64,000 nt of DNA, taken from the NCBI GenBank assembly GCA_024760545.1, contig CP060501.1, positions 1,773,501 to 1,837,500 of the forward strand, read 5' to 3'. Of this stretch, positions 38,331 to 47,742 are shown in pieces. The stretch is from Nitrospira sp. Its GTDB lineage: Bacteria > Nitrospirota > Nitrospiria > Nitrospirales > Nitrospiraceae. Each line of letters starts with the position of its first letter. Position 1 is the stretch's first letter. The position numbers were made by a program, and so were the translations under genes. A model generated the notes under the pieces. The model was given only the letters and a program-made list of their open reading frames with translations, did not search any database and was not told where the DNA came from.

Positions 38331-38369
38331 CGTCAAATCGGGGAGAGTAATCCCCTCGCGCGTTTGACG
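38331..38369 (+). other. nested stem-loop in the nuoCD-nuoE spacer
   Basis: Outer arms CGTCAAA/TTTGACG and inner arms GGGGA/TCCCC, 30 bases before the nuoE start. Confidence 0.4.
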
Positions 38370-38399
38370 CGTATCGAATGACATTGAACGAACACGGCC

Positions 38400-38939
38400 A
38401 TGACTTTTTCAGAAAAATATAAAGACGAAATCGCCGAGATCTTATCGCGCTACCCGGTCAAGCGCTCCGCCTTGATCCCGCTGCTCTATGTCGCCCAACG
38501 TGACCAAGGCTATGTGACCGAGTCGGCCATGAAGGACATCGCACAGATTCTCAAACTGACCCCCCCGCAGGTCTACGAGACGATCACGTTTTACACGATG
38601 TTCAACCTGAAGCCGGTGGGCAAGTACCACCTTCAAGTGTGCAAGTCCCTCATGTGCGCTCTCGTCGGGTCGGATACCGTGATCGAATGGATTAAGACGA
38701 AGCTGGGGATTGCGCCGGGCGAATCGACGGCCGACGGACTGTTTAGCCTCAGCGTGGTGGAATGTTTAGCGGCTTGCGGGACCGGCCCCATGATGCAGAT
38801 CAATGAAGACTATTATGAGCGACTGACGGAAGAAAAACTGGACCGGATTTTGTCCGATCTTCGCTCGACCGGGACTAGCCCGCTCAAGAGCGGCCCCTTC
38901 ATGTGGCCGGAACCGGCGTCCGCGGAGCAGGGCGTGTGA
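38400..38939 (+). CDS. nuoE: NADH-quinone oxidoreductase subunit E
   Basis: 179 residues with a thioredoxin-like [2Fe-2S] fold. The cluster cysteines are seen in VCKSLMCAL (about 80-87) and in VECLAACGTGPMM (about 121-133). N-module protein next to NuoF. The acidic C-terminal tail (about 160-179) looks poorly conserved. Confidence 0.95.
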   Translation: MTFSEKYKDEIAEILSRYPVKRSALIPLLYVAQRDQGYVTESAMKDIAQILKLTPPQVYETITFYTMFNLKPVGKYHLQVCKSLMCALVGSDTVIEWIKTKLGIAPGESTADGLFSLSVVECLAACGTGPMMQINEDYYERLTEEKLDRILSDLRSTGTSPLKSGPFMWPEPASAEQGV

Positions 38940-38975
38940 CGTATGAGGCGTATCCCGTCGTCGGCAAGAAAGAGT

Positions 38976-38997
38976 GTGAAGTGGCCTGACACTTCAC
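38976..38997 (+). other. 8-bp perfect stem-loop before nuoF
   Basis: GTGAAGTG and CACTTCAC enclose GCCTGA, ending 11 bases before the nuoF ATG. It covers the place where a ribosome site would lie and may modulate translation. Confidence 0.4.
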
Positions 38998-39008
38998 GAG
39001 ATTGAGTG

Positions 39009-40310
39009 ATGCCCAAACACGAACTCATTCTTTTGAAAAATATGATGCAACCCGGCTATACCGGGTCGCTGGCGGACTATGAAAAAACGGGGGGCTATCA
39101 AGCCTTGCGCATGTCGCTCGGCAAGATCGCCCCGACAGATGTGACCACTATGGTCCGAAAGTCTGGGCTGCGTGGTCGCGGCGGTGCAGGTTTTCCGACC
39201 GGGGTAAAATGGGGATTCCTGCCGAAAGAGTATCAAGGTCCCCGTTACCTCTGCTGCAACGCCGACGAGAGCGAGCCCGGTACGTTTAAGGACCGTCAAC
39301 TCATGGAACGAGACCCGCACCAGGTTTTGGAAGGCATCGTGTTGGCCTGTTATGCCATCGGCGCGGAAACCGGCTACATTTACATTCGCGGCGAAATGGT
39401 CTTGGCTTCGAAGATTCTTGAACGAGCCATCGATGAAGCGCGGGCGGCGGGCTACATCGGGAAGAATATTCTCGGCACGGGCGTCAATGCGGACGTGTGG
39501 GTGCATCGGGGAGCGGGCGCGTACATTTGTGGGGAAGAAACCGCTCTTCTGGAATCGCTTGAGGGGAAGCGTGGACTTCCTCGAATCAAGCCCCCGTTTC
39601 CGGCGACGCATGGGCTCTACAACAAACCGACCGTCGTCAACAACGTCGAGACGCTGGCAAACCTCCCGCATATCATCAACCGAGGCCCCGAATGGTTTGC
39701 AGCGATCGGTTCTCCGCCGAAGAGCACCGGCACCAGGGTGTTCTGTGTCAGCGGACATGTGAAACGACCGGGCAATTATGAAGTTCCAATGGGGATGACG
39801 GTCCGAGAATTGGTGTATGAGTATGCCGGTGGCATGCGGTCCGATAAGCCGTTGAAAGCTATTATTCCCGGCGGAGCGTCGGCGCCTTTTCTCACACCTG
39901 CCCATCTCGACGTGAAACTGGATTTTGAACACGTTGCGGCGGCGGGCTCCATGTTGGGATCCGGCGGCGTGACCGTGATGGAAGAAGGCACCAGCATGGT
40001 CTGGGCGGCGCTTAGGCTGATGGAATTTTTCTATCATGAGTCCTGCGGGAAATGTAGTCCCTGCCGAGAAGGCAGTTCGTGGCTCGTCCAGACGCTCCGT
40101 AGAATTCTGGCGAAGCGCGGCCGGATGGAGGACCTTGAAACCTTGTTGGATCTATGCAAAAACATCGCAGGCCGCACCGTCTGCGCCTTCGGCGATGCGG
40201 AGGTCGCTCCGATCCAGAGCACGCTGAAGCACTGGCGGCAGGAGTATGTCGAGCTCATTAACGAAGCGGAAGCAGCGAATCTCATCAGACCTGAACCGGT
40301 GAGACATTAA
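39009..40310 (+). CDS. nuoF: NADH-quinone oxidoreductase subunit F
   Basis: 433 residues. Oxidises NADH through FMN and passes electrons to [4Fe-4S] N3. Visible: GLRGRGGAGFPTGVKW (FMN/NADH site, about 55-70), NADESEPGTFKDRQLM, GAGAYICGEETALLESLEG and the cluster motif ESCGKCSPCREG (about 343-354). The ATG at 39009 is favoured over an in-frame GTG directly before it. Confidence 0.97.
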   Translation: MPKHELILLKNMMQPGYTGSLADYEKTGGYQALRMSLGKIAPTDVTTMVRKSGLRGRGGAGFPTGVKWGFLPKEYQGPRYLCCNADESEPGTFKDRQLMERDPHQVLEGIVLACYAIGAETGYIYIRGEMVLASKILERAIDEARAAGYIGKNILGTGVNADVWVHRGAGAYICGEETALLESLEGKRGLPRIKPPFPATHGLYNKPTVVNNVETLANLPHIINRGPEWFAAIGSPPKSTGTRVFCVSGHVKRPGNYEVPMGMTVRELVYEYAGGMRSDKPLKAIIPGGASAPFLTPAHLDVKLDFEHVAAAGSMLGSGGVTVMEEGTSMVWAALRLMEFFYHESCGKCSPCREGSSWLVQTLRRILAKRGRMEDLETLLDLCKNIAGRTVCAFGDAEVAPIQSTLKHWRQEYVELINEAEAANLIRPEPVRH

Positions 40311-40328
40311 TCGTCTCTGTATACAACC

Positions 40329-42995
40329 ATGCCTGAGACCACGACACAGATGGTTCGAATGACGATCGATGGGATGACGGTCAACGTCCCGAAAGGGACC
40401 TTAGTAATCGAAGCGGCCCGCCGTGTCGGCGTCATGATTCCGCATTTCTGCTATCACCCGAAGCTCAAACCGGACGCCAATTGCCGCATGTGCCTGGTCG
40501 AAATCGAAAAGATGCCCAAACTTCAAACGGCCTGTAGCACGCCGGTCGACGAAGGGATGAGCGTGCGCACCGCCACGACCGTCGTCAACGATGCCCATCG
40601 ATCGGTGCTCGAGTTCATCCTTGCCAACCATCCGCTCGATTGTCCGGTCTGCGATCAAGGAGGAAAGTGCGACCTTCAGGACTTTTCCCACCAGTACACA
40701 GCGACCAGCCGGTTCGTCGAAACCAAACGCATCTTCCAAAAGGAGTATTTCAGTCCGCTCATCGAGACCCAGATGAATCGCTGCGTGCAGTGTCTCCGCT
40801 GCGTTCGATACTGCGATGAAGTGATGGACGTCAAAGCGCTGGCGCCGGTCGGTCGCGGCACCATGACCGAAATCAAGTCCTTCGGCCCGCACCCGTTGGA
40901 TTGCGAGTTCTGCGGCGGCTGCGTGCAGATCTGCCCGGTGGGAGCGATTACCAGCCGGCTGTCCATGTATGAATATCGGCCCTGGATGCTGAAACGAGCC
41001 GAGAGCATTTGCGGATACTGTGGAGACGGCTGTCAGATTACCGTCCAGACAAAGGGGCAGGAATTAGTAGAAGTGAATTCGGCGCATGGGGCGGGACGAA
41101 ACAATGGGGACTTGTGCGCTCGGGGATTTTTCGGGTTCCATGCCGCCAGCAATCCGGATCGCCTGACTCACCCACTCATTCGGCGCGATGGCATACTCGT
41201 ACAAGCTACATGGGAAGAAGCCCTGGAATACGTCGCGGGTCGTGTCAGCGAGATTAAAGCGGCTCATGGAGGACAGAGTTTCGGAGGGTTAATCTCGGGC
41301 CGATGCACCAACGAAGAGTTGTATCTTTTTCAGAAATTTCTCCGCGTGGCGGTCGGCACCAACAACATCGACAGCAGCGCCCGCTACGGCCACATCAACG
41401 GTCTCCAAGCTATGCGACTCGTACAGGGTACCTATCGATGGACCGTCACCTTCGACGACATCCTGGAAGCCGATGTCCTCCTACTCGTCGGCACGAACAT
41501 CACTGAAACCAATCCCATCACGGGCCTCAAGGTCAAAGAGGCGGTCAAGAAACGCCATGCGACGTTGATCACCATTGAATCGCTGGAACCGGTCATCGAC
41601 ACGATCAGTAATATCGCCAATCTTTCGCACCATCATTTCCGTATTCCGCCCAGCGACATGCCACATGCGATTCTTGGCCTTCTGAAGGCCGTGGCGGAGC
41701 AGGACCTGATACAGCCTGACGTCGCGCAACGTTACCCTACCTTTGTCGATGCCGTCACGAAAGCCGTGCGCGCATTCTCCTGGCAGGATCTTCACGCAGC
41801 GACCGGTGTGGAGTCTGACTCATTCGTCAAGGCCGCCAAGGCACTCGCAGCCGGACGGCGAGTAATCGTACTGACCGGACAACTCCTGTTGCGCAGCGAG
41901 CGTGGATACGGCGCATCCTTGACCCTTCTTGATCTGCTTCTTCTTACAGGAAAACTGGATCAGCCTGGATGCGGTTTTGCGCCGCTCGCAGAAGAAAATA
42001 ATGACCAGGGTGCCGTCGAAATGGGGGCTGTGGCCGAGTTCCTCCCCGGTGCCTGCTCCGTGACCAGCAGCGCGGACCGCGATCGGATCATGAGGCAATG
42101 GAACGGGGACCTTCCGCTCACCGTTGGAGCGTCTCTCGTCGAAATGTTGGATCGCGCCAAGGCCGGATCCCTCAAAGCCATGTTCATCGTCGGGGAAAAT
42201 CCCGTGGGAAGCCTTCCGGCGCCGGTGCGTGCGGAGGAATCCTTGCGCAAGTTGGATTTGCTGGTCTGTCAGGAGCTGTTTTTGACGGAAACGGCCTCCG
42301 TAGCCCACGTCGTGTTGCCGGCCGCTTCTTCCATGGAAAAGAGCGGGACCTTTACAAACACCGAAGGGCATGTTCAAGCCGTTCGTCCGTCCATTGAGCC
42401 CATTGGAGAAAGCCGCCCTGACTGGGAAGTCTTCTCTGCCCTTTCCATTCTGTTGGATTCACCGATGGAATACGCCGAGAGCAAAGACATCCTCAAAGAA
42501 ATTCGGAGCCTCATTCCCGGCTATGGCTCGCTGGGACCGGCACCGTTGCCCCCAAAAGTCGATCAGAGAGCCATGGAACGTTATCTCACTGAAAGCTATC
42601 AGCCTGATCTCGCAACGCGGTATCGATTCGTGGCGCCGAAATCCAGGCCGGACGGAACCGTCCGGTTAGAGTTAGTGCAGAGCTTGTTTCACTCCGGGAA
42701 GCTGTCCACACGCGCGAAAGGGTTGTTACAAGTGGAGGGCAGCGGCCGGCTCCGTATCAATCCGCATGACGCGGCGCGCTTTGCGCTGGTCGATGGCGAT
42801 CGAGTCCGCCTATCCAGCACATCCGGAGAAATGACGACCGAGGTAAAAGTTGTGGAGCGGGTTCCACAAGGAACGGCATGGTTTCCAGATCACTTCGGCC
42901 AAGCCGCCGTCGGGTTGTTTGAATGCGCCATCGATCCGATCACCCATGTTCCCTCGTTCCAGACAGCGACGGTGTCCATGATGAAGGTCGCATGA
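40329..42995 (+). CDS. nuoG: NADH-quinone oxidoreductase subunit G (molybdopterin oxidoreductase-like)
   Basis: 888 residues. N-terminal [2Fe-2S] (FCYHPKLKPDANCRMC), His-Cys3 cluster (HPLDCPVCDQGGKC), two [4Fe-4S] motifs (CVQCLRCVRYC and CEFCGGCVQICPVGA), an extra cluster motif (CGYCGDGC, about 230) and a long Mo-bis-MGD-like domain without clear cofactor function in this family. The C-terminal domain (about 780-888) is of the dinucleotide-binding beta-barrel type. Length agrees with long NuoG forms. Peripheral arm. Confidence 0.95.
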   Translation: MPETTTQMVRMTIDGMTVNVPKGTLVIEAARRVGVMIPHFCYHPKLKPDANCRMCLVEIEKMPKLQTACSTPVDEGMSVRTATTVVNDAHRSVLEFILANHPLDCPVCDQGGKCDLQDFSHQYTATSRFVETKRIFQKEYFSPLIETQMNRCVQCLRCVRYCDEVMDVKALAPVGRGTMTEIKSFGPHPLDCEFCGGCVQICPVGAITSRLSMYEYRPWMLKRAESICGYCGDGCQITVQTKGQELVEVNSAHGAGRNNGDLCARGFFGFHAASNPDRLTHPLIRRDGILVQATWEEALEYVAGRVSEIKAAHGGQSFGGLISGRCTNEELYLFQKFLRVAVGTNNIDSSARYGHINGLQAMRLVQGTYRWTVTFDDILEADVLLLVGTNITETNPITGLKVKEAVKKRHATLITIESLEPVIDTISNIANLSHHHFRIPPSDMPHAILGLLKAVAEQDLIQPDVAQRYPTFVDAVTKAVRAFSWQDLHAATGVESDSFVKAAKALAAGRRVIVLTGQLLLRSERGYGASLTLLDLLLLTGKLDQPGCGFAPLAEENNDQGAVEMGAVAEFLPGACSVTSSADRDRIMRQWNGDLPLTVGASLVEMLDRAKAGSLKAMFIVGENPVGSLPAPVRAEESLRKLDLLVCQELFLTETASVAHVVLPAASSMEKSGTFTNTEGHVQAVRPSIEPIGESRPDWEVFSALSILLDSPMEYAESKDILKEIRSLIPGYGSLGPAPLPPKVDQRAMERYLTESYQPDLATRYRFVAPKSRPDGTVRLELVQSLFHSGKLSTRAKGLLQVEGSGRLRINPHDAARFALVDGDRVRLSSTSGEMTTEVKVVERVPQGTAWFPDHFGQAAVGLFECAIDPITHVPSFQTATVSMMKVA

Positions 42996-43040
42996 TGAAC
43001 CTTGTGCTGATGATGACCATGCTAATCCAGGAGTCTTGCT

Positions 43041-44117
43041 GTGAGTGAATTCGGGTTACGCCTTGCCATCTCCCTTACTCAGATCGCCGCGGTCATGGGC
43101 ATCGTGATCGTGACGGTTCTCATCCTGACCCTTGCGGAGCGCAAAGTCTTGGGATGGATGCAGGACCGCATGGGCCCGATGGAAGTCGGCCCCTACGGCA
43201 TTCTCCAACCGTTTGCCGATGCCATCAAGCTGTTTTTCAAGGAGGACATCGTCCCCGCCGGCGCGAACAAGCTCCTCTTCACGATGGCACCGATTCTGTG
43301 TTTGATTCCCGCATTCATCGGGTTTGCCGTGATTCCGTGGGGACCGAACTGGAAGTTCGAGGTCAACGGCATCTCCGTGACGCCGTTCGTGATCAGCGAT
43401 ATCAACATCGGAATTCTCTACATCTTGGCCTTCGCCTCGCTCGGCGCCTATGGCATCATCCTGGGCGGGTGGGCATCCAACAGCAAATACTCGTTGCTTG
43501 GAGGCCTGCGGTCAGCCGCACAGATCATCAGCTATGAACTCAACGTCGGACTATCCATTGTCGGGGTGCTGCTTCTGGCCGGCTCGCTCAGCCTTGTGAA
43601 AATCACCGATGCCCAAGCCGGAGGGTTTTGGAATTGGTACCTGTTCGCGTTGCCGGCCCCACAAATTTTTGCGTTCGTCGTATACGTGATCTCCTCCGTG
43701 GCCGAAACCAACCGCGTCCCGTTCGATTTACCGGAAGCGGAAAGCGAACTTGTTGCCGGGTTCTTTACCGAGTACAGCGGCCTCCGATTCGCATTCTTCT
43801 TCCTCGCCGAGTACGCAAATATGGTCCTGGTGTCCTGTGTGGCTGCTGCGCTGTTTCTCGGCGGTTGGAATGCTCCGTACCCAGGAACTATTATGGCGCT
43901 CCTCGGCGCCCCATCCTTGGCATGGGCGGAGAACACGATGTGGTTTGCGGTCAAGACGTACTCGTTCTTGTTCCTCTTTTTCTGGCTCAGAGCCACGTTG
44001 CCACGGCTGCGATACGATCAACTGATGAGATTCGGCTGGAAGGTGATGCTACCCATCGCATTGGGCAATATCGTTGTGACGTCCCTGGCCGTGTTTTTCT
44101 ACAACCAGATGAAGTAG
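43041..44117 (+). CDS. nuoH: NADH-quinone oxidoreductase subunit H
   Basis: 358 residues from a GTG. About eight membrane segments. Family stretches: LAERKVLGWMQDRMGPMEVGPYGILQPFADAIKLFFKED (about 32-72), SYELNVGLSIVGV and ETNRVPFDLPEAESELVAGFFTEYSG (about 222-248), whose acidic residues line the quinone chamber. Joins the Q-module to the membrane arm. Confidence 0.96.
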   Translation: MSEFGLRLAISLTQIAAVMGIVIVTVLILTLAERKVLGWMQDRMGPMEVGPYGILQPFADAIKLFFKEDIVPAGANKLLFTMAPILCLIPAFIGFAVIPWGPNWKFEVNGISVTPFVISDINIGILYILAFASLGAYGIILGGWASNSKYSLLGGLRSAAQIISYELNVGLSIVGVLLLAGSLSLVKITDAQAGGFWNWYLFALPAPQIFAFVVYVISSVAETNRVPFDLPEAESELVAGFFTEYSGLRFAFFFLAEYANMVLVSCVAAALFLGGWNAPYPGTIMALLGAPSLAWAENTMWFAVKTYSFLFLFFWLRATLPRLRYDQLMRFGWKVMLPIALGNIVVTSLAVFFYNQMK

Positions 44118-44132
44118 GGCACGAGACCCGAT

Positions 44133-44699
44133 ATGGCCACTACCCCAACCAGCAAGCGCTTGAGCCTGTCCGAGTGGTTCAAGACCGTCACGTTCTACGA
44201 GATTCTCGTCGGCATGAAGGCGACACTGTCCCATCTCCTCAATTACCGTCCCGTAACGTTGCAATATCCCCATGAAAAACGCACATTGCCTGACAACTAT
44301 CGCGGCATGCTCGCGCTGCTCCGATACGACGACGGGACGGAGAAATGCGTGGGCTGTGATCTGTGTGAAGCGGCGTGCCCGTCGCGTGTCATCCGGGTCG
44401 TCAGCGCCGAGGTGCCGGACGAACCGACCAAGCGCTATTCGAAAGAATATTACATGGATATGACCCGTTGCTTATTCTGCGGGATGTGTGTGGATGCCTG
44501 TCCCGTCGACGCGCTGGGCATGACGAGGGAATTTGAATGGGCGGTGTACGACAAGCGACAACTCCATCTGAATAAACAACAGTTGCTCGCGATCGGTGAC
44601 CGCTCGTTTCCGGTCCGCGAGAAACGCTTGGAACTTCAGCATCCAAACGTCGCGTTTTTCAACGTGGCATTCAAGCACGTGCCACCGAAACCGAACTGA
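44133..44699 (+). CDS. nuoI: NADH-quinone oxidoreductase subunit I
   Basis: 188 residues with two [4Fe-4S] motifs, CVGCDLCEAACPSRVI (about 71-86) and CLFCGMCVDACPVDAL (about 115-130), which form N6a and N6b. Begins 15 bases after nuoH. It connects the hydrophilic chain to NuoB. Confidence 0.97.
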   Translation: MATTPTSKRLSLSEWFKTVTFYEILVGMKATLSHLLNYRPVTLQYPHEKRTLPDNYRGMLALLRYDDGTEKCVGCDLCEAACPSRVIRVVSAEVPDEPTKRYSKEYYMDMTRCLFCGMCVDACPVDALGMTREFEWAVYDKRQLHLNKQQLLAIGDRSFPVREKRLELQHPNVAFFNVAFKHVPPKPN

Positions 44700-44787
44700 C
44701 CCCGAAGGATCACTCATCGAGAGTCCGATGACTGCAACACCGTTGTCTTAATCTGATCCGGTCGACCTCTAGCTCAGGAACCGTCTC

Positions 44788-45312
44788 ATGGCGCACCTGT
44801 TTTTTGGGTACTTTGCGGGAATGATTGCCATAACCTCCATTCTAGTGGTGGTATTGAGAAACCCCGTCTATAGCGCGCTTTCCTTGCTCGTCATGTTTTT
44901 CCATGTCGCCGGACTCTTCATCACGCTCCATGCCGAATTCCTGGCGGCTGTGCAGATCATCGTGTATGCCGGGGCCATTCTGGTACTGTATTTGTTCGTC
45001 GTGATGTTGCTCAACGTAAAGCAAGACGACCGGTACCACAGCCAATGGCGGATCGCCGCGTGTGTCTGCATTCCGTTGTTGATTGAGACCATCGTGCTGC
45101 TCTCCGGCGGGACCGGAGCGACCGACGCCGGCCGTCGCGCGCTCCAGTCGGAACCGCATGCCGCCATCGCTGTCGAAAACACGTTGGCCATCGGTGAAAC
45201 CCTATACTCGACCTATTTGTTCCCCTTCGAGGTGGCCTCCTTGGTGCTCCTTGTGGCGATGATCGGCGCCATCGTCCTTGCGAAACGGGACATCGGCGGC
45301 AATGAAACATAA
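44788..45312 (+). CDS. nuoJ: NADH-quinone oxidoreductase subunit J
   Basis: 174 residues with five membrane segments. The conserved VQIIVYAGAILVLYLFVVMLLN helix lies at about 53-75. Membrane arm, involved in coupling between Q-site and proton channels. The 88-bp gap before it contains no gene. Confidence 0.95.
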   Translation: MAHLFFGYFAGMIAITSILVVVLRNPVYSALSLLVMFFHVAGLFITLHAEFLAAVQIIVYAGAILVLYLFVVMLLNVKQDDRYHSQWRIAACVCIPLLIETIVLLSGGTGATDAGRRALQSEPHAAIAVENTLAIGETLYSTYLFPFEVASLVLLVAMIGAIVLAKRDIGGNET

Positions 45313-45338
45313 TCCATGGCCCGGATGACGGTTGACGA

Positions 45339-45644
45339 ATGACAGTTCCGATTTCCTACTATCTCATCCTCAGCGCCATTGTTTTTCTGACGGGCGTCGT
45401 GGGTGTGCTCATCCGACGCAATATCATCGCCATTCTTCTGTCCGTCGAGCTGATGCTGAACGCGACCAACATCAACTTCGTCGCATTCTCCGACCAGCTG
45501 CAAGATCTCGGCGGTCAAGTATTCGTCTTTTTCGCTCTGACGGTAGCCGCGGCGGAGGTCGCGGTCGGGCTCGCAATCATCATCGCCCTTCACCGATCCA
45601 GATCCACGATCAACGTCGAAGAGTTCAACCTGCTCAAATGGTAA
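45339..45644 (+). CDS. nuoK: NADH-quinone oxidoreductase subunit K
   Basis: 101 residues, three membrane segments. Contains the paired acidic residues typical of Nuo[13 protein letters not shown] (Glu in helix 2) and [17 protein letters not shown] (Glu in helix 3). Proton-channel subunit related to MrpC. Confidence 0.96.
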   Translation: MTVPISYYLILSAIVFLTGVVGVLIRRNIIAILLSVELMLNATNINFVAFSDQLQDLGGQVFVFFALTVAAAEVAVGLAIIIALHRSRSTINVEEFNLLKW

Positions 45645-45756
45645 GGGAATCGTCTCTCGTGAAGCGTGAAGCGTCACTCGCAGAGAATTACAGAGCTTTG
45701 CAAGCGTTCGTTCTCATCGCGCTGCACGAACAACGAACGGCGAGGAACGAACTCTG

Positions 45757-47652
45757 ATGTTATACGCCCTCATTCCTCTCCTTCCCCTGGCCGCCTTTCT
45801 CGTCTTAGGCTTAGCGGGTTCGTACATCAAGGACCGGGCCCACTTGGTCGCGGTTCCGGCGGTATTGCTGTCGCTCGCGCTGTCGCTGTCGGCATTCTTT
45901 GAAGTGGTTTCCGGTGCCGTCATTTCTGTTCCCCTCTATACATGGCTCACCTCCGGCCACCTCGACATTCATATCGGCCTCTATATCGACCGGCTGACTG
46001 CCGTCATGCTCCTGCTGGTCACCGGCGTCAGTTCACTCGTGCACGTCTATACCATCGGCTACATGCATGGTGAATCGGGCTATGCCCGCTTCTTCGGCTA
46101 TATCGCCCTGTTCACCTTCTCCATGCTGATGCTGGTATTGGCCGACAATCTGCTGCAGCTGTTCGTATTCTGGGAGGCCGTCGGACTGTGCTCTTACCTG
46201 TTGATCGGCCATTGGTACGAGCGTGCTTCCGCCTGCGCGGCGGCTACCAAGGCTTTTATCGTCAACCGTGTAGGTGATTTCGGGTTCATCCTGGGCCTTC
46301 TACTCGTCTGGTACAGCTTTGGCTCGCTCAACTATCACGAGATCTTTCCCGCCGCGCACGAAGCGGGAGAGCTGACCATGAATATCCTCGGCCCGTTCGG
46401 CGGAACGTGGGACGTATCCGTGTTCACCCTTATCGGACTCTTACTGTTTACCGGTGCGGTGGGAAAATCAGCGCAAGTCCCGCTCCACGTCTGGCTACCA
46501 GATGCCATGGAGGGTCCCACTCCGATCTCGGCTCTCATTCACGCCGCCACGATGGTCACCGCCGGAGTCTTTATGGTCGCACGGCTCGCGCCGATCTACG
46601 ATCTGTCTCCGACCGCCATGAGCATCATCGCGATCACCGGTGCCGCGACGATGGTCCTCGGAGCGACGATCGCATTGACTCAGACCGACATCAAACGTGT
46701 GGTGGCCTACTCAACCGTCAGCCAGCTCGGCTACATGATGATGGCATGCGGCCTCGGTGCGTACGCCTCCGGCATGTATCACCTCTTAACGCATGGCGCC
46801 TTCAAGGCGTTGCTCTTTTTGGGCTGCGGCTCCGTGATCATTGCTCTCCACCATGAACAAGATATGAGGCATATGGGCGGCCTCAAGGATAAATTGCCGA
46901 TCACGTACTGGACGTTTGTGATCGGCTCGTTGGCCCTGGCCGGCTTTCCCCTGACGTCAGGCTTCTTTAGCAAAGACGATATTCTCGTGTCCGCCTGGTC
47001 GGCCGGAAGCCTTGGTCAGGTGCTGACACTCTTTGGTTTGCTGACGGCTCTCCTGACCGCCTTTTACAGCTTCAGGTTGGTATTCGTGACCTTTTGGGGA
47101 ACCTCCCATGTCGATCCGCACCATGCGGCGCATATTCACGAACCCTCGCGGACGATGACGACGCCGCTCCTCATTCTGGCGGTGTTCAGTATTCTCACAG
47201 GCTACTTCGGCATCCCATCATTTCTCGACCCAGTGTTTTCCACCGGGCATGAAGCCGCCGCTTACCATGGTTCGGCCGGAATCGTCATCATGGCTGCCGC
47301 GACTGCGATGGGCTTATTGGGCATCGCCGCAGCCTACTATGTCTATGTGCTGAACCCCGATTTCCCTGGGCGCTTTGCCGAACGATGGAAGAGCCTGTAC
47401 CAAGCCTCTTTGAACAAGTGGTACGTCGATGAAGCGTACGATCGCTTGTTCGTGCGGCCCACATTTACGGCTGCCTCGGAACTTTGGAAGCGGGTCGATA
47501 TTGATGTCATCGATGGAGCCGTCAATGGCCTCGCACGGACGATTACGTGGGGCGGGTGGCTGCTGAGGCTGGTTCAGAGCGGCCAAACCCAGCATTATGC
47601 GTTGGCCATGGCGATGGGTCTCGTTATTTTAACGGCGTACCTTCTTCTTTGA
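45757..47652 (+). CDS. nuoL: NADH-quinone oxidoreductase subunit L
   Basis: 631 residues, antiporter-like proton channel with about 15 membrane segments and the long lateral C-terminal helix. Motifs: HVYTIGYMHGESGYARFFGYIALF, FVFWEAVGLCSYLLIGHWY (conserved Glu), GKSAQVPLHVWLPDAMEGPTPISALIHAATMV and the Lys in LTQTDIKRVVAYSTVSQLGYMM. Distal end of the membrane arm. Confidence 0.97.
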   Translation: MLYALIPLLPLAAFLVLGLAGSYIKDRAHLVAVPAVLLSLALSLSAFFEVVSGAVISVPLYTWLTSGHLDIHIGLYIDRLTAVMLLLVTGVSSLVHVYTIGYMHGESGYARFFGYIALFTFSMLMLVLADNLLQLFVFWEAVGLCSYLLIGHWYERASACAAATKAFIVNRVGDFGFILGLLLVWYSFGSLNYHEIFPAAHEAGELTMNILGPFGGTWDVSVFTLIGLLLFTGAVGKSAQVPLHVWLPDAMEGPTPISALIHAATMVTAGVFMVARLAPIYDLSPTAMSIIAITGAATMVLGATIALTQTDIKRVVAYSTVSQLGYMMMACGLGAYASGMYHLLTHGAFKALLFLGCGSVIIALHHEQDMRHMGGLKDKLPITYWTFVIGSLALAGFPLTSGFFSKDDILVSAWSAGSLGQVLTLFGLLTALLTAFYSFRLVFVTFWGTSHVDPHHAAHIHEPSRTMTTPLLILAVFSILTGYFGIPSFLDPVFSTGHEAAAYHGSAGIVIMAAATAMGLLGIAAAYYVYVLNPDFPGRFAERWKSLYQASLNKWYVDEAYDRLFVRPTFTAASELWKRVDIDVIDGAVNGLARTITWGGWLLRLVQSGQTQHYALAMAMGLVILTAYLLL

Positions 47653-47742
47653 TGGTGATGAGACAATCAACGAGAACGGATTCGGCATGATTGATTGCAA
47701 ACGTTACTCGCTGGACGTCGCGTGTGTCAGGGTGGGATCTTC

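Noticed and set aside
40319-40327. TGTATACAA close to nuoG, resembling the GntR operator
   Set aside because: Only nine bases match, the palindrome is incomplete, and it lies in the nuoF-nuoG spacer inside an operon of unrelated function.
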